The translations under genes and the position numbers were made by a program. DNA of 6,392 bases. Origin: CAZAYB01 sp964489215 (lineage in GTDB: Bacteria; Planctomycetota; Phycisphaerae; Sedimentisphaerales; Anaerohalosphaeraceae). The stretch covers positions 1-6,392 of the forward strand of contig CAZAYB010000184.1 of assembly GCA_964489215.1 (NCBI GenBank), read 5' to 3'. Positions 1 through 4,613 of the stretch are shown piece by piece. The notes beneath the pieces are model-generated. The model was not told the DNA's origin, did no database searches, and saw only the letters and a list, made by a program, of their open reading frames with translations. Within the stretch, counting starts at the first letter, position 1; the number at the start of each line of letters is the position of its first letter.

Positions 1-163
1 GTATAACAGCCCTCGCGGCCGGTTTGATAAAGTCCGGATAGTCGCATCTGTCTGGGCTGTCGGTGCCGAAGTCGGCAACTTCATAGCCTTTATCCTCGAG
101 ATACTGCTTTGTCTTTTGCTTATATTCAAATCCCGCATGGTCGCTTGCTACTGCTATCTTCAA
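1..163 (-). CDS. rpiB: Ribose-5-phosphate isomerase B, N-terminal part (cut by window edge)
   Basis: RpiB interconverts ribose 5-phosphate and ribulose 5-phosphate in the cytosolic non-oxidative pentose phosphate pathway. Only the first 54 codons are in the window. They begin (M)KIAVASDHAGFEYK and continue through an FGT segment to DYPDF. The SDHAG motif near residues 7-11 and the DYP motif near 41-43 are hallmarks of the RpiB/LacAB family; the family length is about 145 residues, so roughly 90 are missing. The catalytic cysteine lies beyond the edge, so activity cannot be judged. The start is a TTG, chosen because AGGAG sits 7 nt upstream, the translation matches the usual RpiB N-terminus exactly, and there is no nearby in-frame ATG. 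It lies 80 bp downstream of the beta-helix gene on the same strand, so co-transcription is possible. LacA/LacB or a related sugar isomerase is the main alternative name. Confidence 0.9.
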   Translation of the reverse strand, partial: MKIAVASDHAGFEYKQKTKQYLEDKGYEVADFGTDSPDRCDYPDFIKPAARAVI

Positions 164-170
164 ATCAGTG

Positions 171-175
171 CTCCT
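171..175 (-). promoter_or_regulatory. Ribosome binding site of rpiB
   Basis: AGGAG on the minus strand, 7 nt before the TTG codon at 163-161. It decides the non-ATG start. The same AGGAG-7-start spacing is seen for the beta-helix gene at 1686. Confidence 0.75.
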
Positions 176-201
176 GTCGAATAATTATCAATACGGTTTA
201 C

Positions 202-247
202 TTAACCAATCTGGCTGCAAGGTACAGCGAACAGTCCTTTTGGTTAA
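202..247 (-). repeat. Inverted repeat at the 3' end of the beta-helix gene
   Basis: TTAACCAA (202-209) and TTGGTTAA (240-247) form a perfect 8-bp inverted repeat around 30 bp, with a smaller GCTG/CAGC pairing inside. The right arm overlaps the TAA stop codon of the beta-helix gene. No U-tract follows on either strand, so this is not a standard intrinsic terminator. It could be a processing or 3'-end stabilising stem between the beta-helix gene and rpiB, or chance in A+T-rich sequence. The remaining bases between the two genes show no convincing -35/-10 pair. Confidence 0.3.
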
Positions 248-1686
248 TCGCAAAACTCAACCGGAGTAAGGTTGCAATCGAGCCACTGAGCTGCCATTGC
301 CGCAAAGTCCAGAAAGTTCACTTTGCAGTCGCCGGTGATATCCGCAGCCAAAGCCGCCGAGCAGGCAGGCCCTTTACTGGCCCAGCTGGTGTTTGCGTAT
401 CTGCCCATATTGATTCGTCCGCCGTTGGATACCGGCTCCAGCGAATAATCGTCCGCAGGGTCGCCTGCGTCTATGCACGTGCTGTGGACCGCGTCCTGAA
501 CCCAGTTCAACGACGAATAATCACGCCTGCCGATAACGCTTTTGAGCTGGTAATGGCCCTGCACCCATTTTCCTGCGTCCCTGTAGCCTTGCTGAGCGAA
601 AAGCGGGTCGGCGTACATATTGCCCGGGCCTTGGTTTACGGTTCCCTGATAAAAGCTCACACCTGCCGGGTCGATACAGTTGTAAGAGTAGCTGAAGGTT
701 ACATAAGGCGATACACAGCGAAACTCATTGCCCGCGCTTGCCGCTGAGTTTGCAAAAAAGATGCTGTTACGGACTGTTAATTCGCAGGGCAAAGTTGTAT
801 TGCCGCTCAGGAAAAAGCTTCCGCCGTTGACTTGTGCTCTGTTGGCGTAAAACGTGCAGTTGACAACTTCGTTTGTGCAGTTGCTCTGGTAAAACGCGCC
901 CCCGCTTGAATTTGCCTTATTGCCCTCGAACAGGCAGTTTTCAAATACCGCTCGGGCGTTTGATTCTACCGAAACCGCTCCGCCGTTGGTGTACGCGAAA
1001 TTGCCCGCAAAATCGCATTCGGCAAAAACAGTGCTCTCAGTGCCCTGTGAACTTATAACGCATACCGCCCCGCCGGCACTTGCGGTTACCCCATCGCCTG
1101 CGGTATTGTCTTTGAACAGGCAGTTTTCAAAAGTCGCCTGGCTTACCCATACGCTAAGTGCCCCGCCTCTGCCTATTGCGGTATTGTTTTCGAACCTGCA
1201 GTTGCGGACTATAACATCTGAAACATGTATATACATTCCGCCGCCGCCGAGGTAATTTCCGTTTGCGTAATCATCAGCGTAACCGTTTCTTATAACGAAC
1301 CCGTCCACCACGGCCCCTGCGGGCTCATAAACGAATTCGAATGCCCTTTCGGTGCCTCCTGCGTCAATTACGACCAGTCCGCCTGGACTTGCCTTAAGCG
1401 TCATTCGGTATCCAGCGGAGCCGCCGAAACTAAGATTAACATTACCGGTTCCGGAATACACACCCGCAGCCACATTGACGGTATCATCGAGCCCTGCTGC
1501 GCTGATTCCTGCTGCGATTGTCTTTTTCGGGCCGTGTGCTCCGTCCCAAACCGGTGCAAGCCCGTCGTAACCATCGCTGCCGGTTGTGCCGTTTACATAA
1601 TAGTTCGTGCAGAAACCAACCGCTGCTGTAATCATCACAACCGCTGCCGTAAACAAAACTGTCCCCTTGCCATTTGAAATTCGCAT
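244..1686 (-). CDS. Secreted right-handed parallel beta-helix protein with dockerin-like C-terminal tail
   Basis: 480 residues. Residues 1-25 form a signal peptide (basic start, then a hydrophobic stretch ending AAVGFC). Residues 28-110 resemble the DUF1565-type N-cap of secreted beta-helix proteins (YYVNGTTGSD, then a KTI segment and an AAGVY segment). The core at about 120-325 repeats C-x-F-x-x-N followed by GGA/GGS: C163, C189, C224, C251, C277, with a serine variant at 308. This resembles Pmp/pectate-lyase-type coils. A YADPLF block (358-363) and CIDAGDP with NGGRINMG (404-428) close the helix. Residues 448-480 hold one dockerin-like calcium loop (D449, T451, D453, D460) and an AAMAAQWL helix. 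The start at 1686 is set by AAAGGAG 7 nt upstream. It is probably exported and surface-associated, perhaps binding or cutting polysaccharide; no catalytic residues can be assigned. VGFC is not a valid lipobox. It has its own promoter at 1752-1779. Confidence 0.88.
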   Translation of the reverse strand: MRISNGKGTVLFTAAVVMITAAVGFCTNYYVNGTTGSDGYDGLAPVWDGAHGPKKTIAAGISAAGLDDTVNVAAGVYSGTGNVNLSFGGSAGYRMTLKASPGGLVVIDAGGTERAFEFVYEPAGAVVDGFVIRNGYADDYANGNYLGGGGMYIHVSDVIVRNCRFENNTAIGRGGALSVWVSQATFENCLFKDNTAGDGVTASAGGAVCVISSQGTESTVFAECDFAGNFAYTNGGAVSVESNARAVFENCLFEGNKANSSGGAFYQSNCTNEVVNCTFYANRAQVNGGSFFLSGNTTLPCELTVRNSIFFANSAASAGNEFRCVSPYVTFSYSYNCIDPAGVSFYQGTVNQGPGNMYADPLFAQQGYRDAGKWVQGHYQLKSVIGRRDYSSLNWVQDAVHSTCIDAGDPADDYSLEPVSNGGRINMGRYANTSWASKGPACSAALAADITGDCKVNFLDFAAMAAQWLDCNLTPVEFCD

Positions 1687-1693
1687 CCTTGTT

Positions 1694-1700
1694 CTCCTTT
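1694..1700 (-). promoter_or_regulatory. Ribosome binding site of the beta-helix gene
   Basis: AAAGGAG on the minus strand, 7 nt before the ATG at 1686-1684. It favours that start over in-frame codons further upstream (to 1737), which would put a methionine-rich extension encoded by a tandem repeat in front of the signal peptide. Confidence 0.8.
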
Positions 1701-1713
1701 CAAACTGTAACAT

Positions 1714-1737
1714 CATTTTCATCACCATTTTCATCAC
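1714..1737 (-). repeat. Two perfect 12-bp tandem copies in the leader of the beta-helix gene
   Basis: CATTTTCATCAC occurs twice back to back on the plus strand (1714-1725 and 1726-1737); read in the transcript it is GTGATGAAAATG twice. It lies between the predicted transcription start (about 1745) and the ribosome binding site. Each copy contains in-frame start-like triplets. The unit is a multiple of three, so copy-number change would not shift the reading frame. Function unknown. Confidence 0.6.
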
Positions 1738-1751
1738 AAAACGCCGACATC

Positions 1752-1779
1752 ATTATATCAGGCAAATGGTGATTTGCAA
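1752..1779 (-). promoter_or_regulatory. Extended -10 promoter with internal palindrome, driving the beta-helix gene
   Basis: On the minus strand TTGCAA (-35, 1779-1774, 4 of 6 consensus) is followed after 16 bp by TATAAT (-10, 1757-1752, perfect), preceded by TGA as in extended -10 promoters. A perfect dyad, GCAAAT-N4-ATTTGC (1762-1777), overlaps the -35 and fills most of the spacer, where a repressor would block polymerase. The promoter begins one base after the stop codon of the upstream HTH gene, so the beta-helix gene can be transcribed on its own. Expected transcription start is near 1745, giving a leader of about 60 nt. Confidence 0.65.
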
Positions 1780-2247
1780 CTATTCTTCTGCGAGTATTTC
1801 CAGTATGCGGTCCTGTTTTTGTCTGCTTATCCCCAACGTCTCGCAGTTTGAACCGTTTAGCCTGTCCTGCTGGTCGGCTCCTGTTACAAGGTTCTGGCCT
1901 GTTACCTGTGCCATTATATCCAGACACGCCCTTCTTGCGGTTTCCTCCTTGTCGCTTGCGGTAAGGCTGACCAGCTTAGCGGCCGCGGCAGGGGCGAATC
2001 TGCTTATAATCATCTCGCTCTGGCGTCTGGCTGACTGCATCTGCCAGCTGATTTCGTCCTGAAACGACTGGTCTCGAAGCCATCTTTTGTAAACCTTTTC
2101 GCTTAGGTTATGCTTTTCCATCACGGTATTTTCATCCATGCCGCTGCCGAACAGGTCGGCGATGACTTCCCTTTGTTTTCTGGTTAGTTTTCTTTTCCCG
2201 GGGCGGTTTTTGCGGTTCATGACAATCCTTTCAATAACGTTTTCCAT
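1780..2247 (-). CDS. Small helix-turn-helix protein, terminase-small-subunit-like
   Basis: 155 residues from the chosen ATG. A basic segment (RKNRPGKRK) leads into a helix-turn-helix at about residues 21-59 (LTRKQREVIADL, then the turn, then LSEKVYKRWLRD). A long amphipathic helical region follows (Q71-Q115), containing an AAAAKLVSL...ARRACLDIMAQV pattern as in phage terminase small subunits and phBC6A51-type HTH proteins. The C-terminal 40 residues are polar. This pattern suggests DNA binding, but no terminase large subunit or other phage gene is in the window, so packaging is unlikely to be readable from context. It could be a chromosomal regulator derived from such a protein. ATG 2247 has AGGA 9 nt upstream. 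ATG 2220 has AAAGGA 5 nt upstream. The TTG at 2256 is possible but abuts its AGGA. The gene is divergent from the permease and lies 93 bp before the beta-helix gene. Confidence 0.75.
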   Translation of the reverse strand: MENVIERIVMNRKNRPGKRKLTRKQREVIADLFGSGMDENTVMEKHNLSEKVYKRWLRDQSFQDEISWQMQSARRQSEMIISRFAPAAAAKLVSLTASDKEETARRACLDIMAQVTGQNLVTGADQQDRLNGSNCETLGISRQKQDRILEILAEE

Positions 2248-2315
2248 TGTTTTCAATCCTGAATCGGCTTAAACCCGTGATATTTGCCGATATGTTACAG
2301 CTGATTCGGACATGC

Positions 2316-2334
2316 CCGGCTTTGAAACAGCCGG
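2316..2334. repeat. G+C-rich inverted repeat
   Basis: CCGGCT (2316-2321) and AGCCGG (2329-2334) pair perfectly around a 7-nt loop. There is no U-tract on either side, so not a terminator. In the transcript of the leftward HTH gene it would be a leader hairpin; otherwise it could be a protein site. Confidence 0.35.
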
Positions 2335-2400
2335 ATGCTGCCGTTAAAGGCTCAAAGATAAGGATTTGCGAAACGATAATAAATTACCAAAAAAACTTTA

Positions 2401-2416
2401 TTGCAAAATAGTGCAA
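2401..2416. repeat. TTGCA-N6-TGCAA dyad upstream of the tandem promoters
   Basis: A perfect 5-bp dyad with a 6-bp centre, about 35 bp upstream of the first -35 box of the permease promoters. Its position suits an activator or a second operator, but a 5-bp dyad can occur by chance. Confidence 0.25.
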
Positions 2417-2448
2417 AGCCAGTTTGTCACAATTTAACGTTAGTATTT

Positions 2449-2499
2449 TATTGGCATAACGCTGCGGTTATGATAAAATCCGGCAAACAGTGAATTAAA
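2449..2499 (+). promoter_or_regulatory. Promoter unit P1 (first copy of 51-bp direct repeat)
   Basis: Contains TTGGCA (2451-2456, 5 of 6 to the -35 consensus), a 17-bp spacer, and TAAAAT (2474-2479, 5 of 6 to -10) preceded by TGA, an extended -10. Inside the spacer is a perfect dyad, CATAAC-N6-GTTATG (2455-2472), that also touches the -35. The unit matches the second copy at 47 of 51 positions. Expected start of transcription is near 2486, giving a leader of about 110 nt that runs through the second copy. Confidence 0.7.
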
Positions 2500-2530
2500 T
2501 ATCCGGACCGTTTTACAACCTGCAAATTCA

Positions 2531-2581
2531 TATTGGCATAATGTTGCGGTTATGATAAAATCCGGCATACAGTGATTTAAA
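2531..2581 (+). promoter_or_regulatory. Promoter unit P2 (second copy of 51-bp direct repeat)
   Basis: Same architecture as P1: TTGGCA (2533-2538), 17-bp spacer, TGA-TAAAAT (-10 at 2556-2561). Here the dyad is CATAAT-N6-GTTATG, with one DNA mismatch. Start-to-start distance to P1 is 82 bp. Expected transcription start is near 2568, about 28 nt before the permease ATG. Of four differences from P1, two are in the dyad region and two after the -10. The -35, the -10 and the spacer length are unchanged, which argues for selection on promoter function. Confidence 0.72.
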
Positions 2582-2595
2582 ACCGGAACCTTATA

Positions 2596-4437
2596 ATGAA
2601 AAAGCTAACCAAGCAGCTCAATATTGTTCATGTCTTCTGCATTGCCTCCGGTGCGATGATAAGTTCCGGTCTTTTCATACTGCCCGGTCTTGCCCATGCC
2701 CGCTGCGGTCCTGCGGTTGTGTTTTCGTATTTTCTGGCAGGTCTGCTCGCCACCGCTGGTCTGCTGAGCATCGCAGAGCTTACCACCGCGATGCCGCGTA
2801 CCGGGGGCGATTACTTTTACATATCACGCGGGCTCGGCCCTGCCGCTGGTACGGTTGCAGGTCTGCTAAGCTGGTTCAGTCTTGCGCTTAAAAGCTCGTT
2901 TGCGCTTATCGGAATGGCGGTGCTGGTATCGTCGTTTGCCGATATAAACTCCCATATCATCGCGGTCGCTCTGGGTGTGATTTTTATCCTGATTAACCTG
3001 CTGGGCACAAAAGAGGCGGCCGGGTTCCAGGTCGTACTGGTAACGGTGCTTATAACCATTATGCTGGCGTTTATAGCCTTTGGCTTTGGAAGAATCGACA
3101 TCACCCGGTTTGAGCCTTTCGCCCCTAACGGGATAAAGTCGATACTGTCGACCACCGGCTTTGTGTTCGTAAGCTACGGCGGACTTATACAGGTGGCAAG
3201 CATAGCGGGCGAGATAAAAAACCCCGGCAAGACCATACCACGCGGGATGATACTTGCCATAATCGTAATGGTAATCCTTTATACGCTTATGATATTCGTT
3301 ACCAGCGGTGTGCTGGACTCATCGGTGCTGAACAACTCACTTACCCCGATATCCGACGCCGCTGAGACCTTCTGGCCCGGAACAGGTTTTATCATCATCA
3401 GCATAGCTGCCTGTTTGGCCTTTATAACCACCGCCAACGCAGGTATCATGACCGCAAGCAGGTACCTTCTGGCACTTGGCAGCGATGAGCTTTTGCCCGG
3501 CCGGCTTGCCAAAGTAAGCGCCAAAACAGGCACCCCCGTAACAGCGGTACTGGTTACCGGTGCGGTTATTATACTGTCGGTGTTCGTCAATCTCGACATA
3601 CTGGTAAAGGCAGGGTCGACGGTGTTTGTGCTGGGGTATGTGCTGGCAAGTCTGTCGGTTATCATATTAAGGGAAAGCGGCATACACAACTACAGACCCG
3701 TCTTCAAGGCGCCGTTCTATCCGTGGATGCAGCTTGCAACCGTTATCGGTTTTGCGTTTATACTGCTGGAAATGGGAGAGGACGCTTTTGCTGTTACCGT
3801 CCTTATCATATTAACTGGCTTTGCGTTTTACTGGTTCTACGGCAGGAAAAGGACACAAAGCGAATCGGCACTGCTGCACCTTATAGAAAAGATAACCGCA
3901 AAGGAACTGGTAACAGGCTCGCTGGAATCGGAGCTTAAGGACATCATCAGGGAACGAGACGACATTGTAAAGGACAGAATAGACCACCTGGTCGAAGAAG
4001 CACAGGTACTGGATATCGAAAGCGAGGTAACACTCGAGCAGTTTTTTGAAGCAGTCGCAAAGAGTCTGCATACCGAACTGGATATAAACGCAGAACAGCT
4101 GACCAGTCTGCTCATCGAAAGGGAAAAGGCGGGAAGCACCGTCCTTAGCCCGTCTTTGGCGATACCGCACATCGTGATACCAGGCGAAAACAAGTTTAAG
4201 ATGGTGATTGCAAGGTGCAAAAACGGAGTAGAATTTTCAAACGACGCTAAGCAGGTAACCATGATATTCGTGCTGGCAGGGACAAAGGATTTGCGGAACT
4301 TCTACCTGAGGGTACTGGCTGCTGTCGCCCATATCGTACAGACACCGCAGTTTGAAACACAATGGCTCGAAGCTAATAATCCCCAGGGGCTAAAGGACCT
4401 GGTACTGCTGACCCAGCGAAAACGCACCCATCAGTAA
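2596..4437 (+). CDS. APC-family amino acid permease fused to a C-terminal PTS EIIA domain
   Basis: 613 residues. Residues 1-416 form an inner-membrane transporter with about 12 helices (roughly 10-32, 39-61, 86-113, 119-137, 144-165, 185-205, 217-239, 262-287, 313-331, 335-358, 375-391, 396-415). APC signatures are SGAMISSGLFILPG in helix 1 and FVSYGG...EIKNPGKTIPRG after helix 6. The substrate is probably an amino acid or amine, not assignable. After RKRT a charged helical linker (417-477) leads to an EIIA domain of the fructose/Ntr type (about 478-608), with STVLSPSLAIPH carrying the phosphorylatable H525 and a DLRNFYLRVLAAVAHI segment resembling EIIA domains fused to other transporters. 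There is no fused EIIB or EIIC, so the EIIA probably senses PTS or PTS-Ntr phosphorylation rather than moving sugar. ATG 2596 has only a weak CCGGAA site upstream. Two tandem promoters precede it. Confidence 0.9.
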   Translation: MKKLTKQLNIVHVFCIASGAMISSGLFILPGLAHARCGPAVVFSYFLAGLLATAGLLSIAELTTAMPRTGGDYFYISRGLGPAAGTVAGLLSWFSLALKSSFALIGMAVLVSSFADINSHIIAVALGVIFILINLLGTKEAAGFQVVLVTVLITIMLAFIAFGFGRIDITRFEPFAPNGIKSILSTTGFVFVSYGGLIQVASIAGEIKNPGKTIPRGMILAIIVMVILYTLMIFVTSGVLDSSVLNNSLTPISDAAETFWPGTGFIIISIAACLAFITTANAGIMTASRYLLALGSDELLPGRLAKVSAKTGTPVTAVLVTGAVIILSVFVNLDILVKAGSTVFVLGYVLASLSVIILRESGIHNYRPVFKAPFYPWMQLATVIGFAFILLEMGEDAFAVTVLIILTGFAFYWFYGRKRTQSESALLHLIEKITAKELVTGSLESELKDIIRERDDIVKDRIDHLVEEAQVLDIESEVTLEQFFEAVAKSLHTELDINAEQLTSLLIEREKAGSTVLSPSLAIPHIVIPGENKFKMVIARCKNGVEFSNDAKQVTMIFVLAGTKDLRNFYLRVLAAVAHIVQTPQFETQWLEANNPQGLKDLVLLTQRKRTHQ

Positions 4438-4466
4438 TAATACAACTCTAACGCAAAATCAGTACT

Positions 4467-4502
4467 ATTGCCTATGGCAATTAAAACACAGCCGGGTATA
4501 AT
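4467..4502 (+). promoter_or_regulatory. Predicted promoter of the secreted multidomain gene, with palindrome over the -35
   Basis: TATAAT (4497-4502, perfect -10) lies 17 bp after ATGGCA (4474-4479, 4 of 6 to -35). ATTGCC-TAT-GGCAAT (4467-4481), a perfect 6-bp dyad with a 3-bp centre, covers the -35. No U-tract follows the dyad, so it is better read as an operator than as the permease terminator. I see no clear intrinsic terminator after the permease, so some read-through into the next gene is possible. Confidence 0.5.
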
Positions 4503-4601
4503 GAACCGGTAAGAACCGCTGCGAAAACTTCGGCGAAAGTTCTGCAAAGGTTCGCTGAATGTGCCGAACCGTAATCACACGAACTTTAATTGACCTTATT
4601 C
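4503..4601 (+). promoter_or_regulatory. Leader with competing stem-loops before the secreted gene
   Basis: The predicted leader of about 105 nt can pair in mutually exclusive ways. Hairpin A is AACTT (4526-4530) with AAGTT (4537-4541). Hairpin B is GGTTCG (4549-4554) with CGAACC (4565-4570). Stem C is AAAGTTC (4536-4542) with GAACTTT (4581-4587), a 7-bp stem enclosing B and destroying A. Stem D is GAACC (4513-4517) with GGTTC (4549-4553), enclosing A and destroying B. GAACCG occurs three times (4503, 4513, 4566). The last arm ends 14 nt before the strong Shine-Dalgarno sequence. No known riboswitch class is recognised. Confidence 0.35.
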
Positions 4602-4609
4602 AAGGAGGG
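4602..4609 (+). promoter_or_regulatory. Strong ribosome binding site of the secreted multidomain gene
   Basis: AAGGAGGG ends 4 nt before ATG 4614. It decides this start over the in-frame TTG at 4590, which has no Shine-Dalgarno sequence and would place a charged segment before the signal peptide. Confidence 0.88.
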
Positions 4610-4613
4610 TAAA

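Larger units (their letters stand above)
2248..2448. other. Non-coding left part of the divergent intergenic region
   Basis: No supported gene. It contains an imperfect inverted repeat just upstream of the HTH gene (2261-2269 with 2299-2307, 8 of 9 paired), a G+C-rich stem (2316-2334), and an A+T-rich stretch from about 2376 with a TTGCA-N6-TGCAA dyad at 2401-2416. I found no convincing -35/-10 pair for the leftward HTH gene. The best minus-strand candidates have poor spacing or only 4 of 6 matches. Confidence 0.6.

Noticed and set aside
109..747. Long plus-strand open frame opposite the beta-helix gene
   Set aside because: It lies antisense to a clearly recognisable secreted protein, spans the rpiB start, and its translation has no domain-like features.
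1609..1620. Lipoprotein signal (VGFC) at the end of the beta-helix signal peptide
   Set aside because: Phenylalanine just before the cysteine does not fit the lipobox, which needs a small residue there.
1687..1737. Longer N-terminus for the beta-helix protein (17 more residues, methionine-rich)
   Set aside because: It is encoded by the 12-bp tandem repeat and the ribosome binding site itself, and it would put charged residues before a normal signal peptide. AAAGGAG 7 nt before ATG 1686 is decisive.
2453..2466. Sigma-54 (-24/-12) promoter: TGGCA followed by TGC in both 51-bp units
   Set aside because: GG and GC are separated by 9 bp, not the strict 10 bp, in both copies, whereas the sigma-70-type -35/-10 spacing is an ideal 17 bp.
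4438..4500. Intrinsic terminator after the permease at the ATTGCC/GGCAAT dyad
   Set aside because: The stem is short, only moderately G+C-rich, and is followed by TTAAAACAC rather than a U-tract.
4590..4613. Eight-codon extension from TTG 4590 of the secreted multidomain protein
   Set aside because: No Shine-Dalgarno sequence before it, while AAGGAGGG sits right before ATG 4614.
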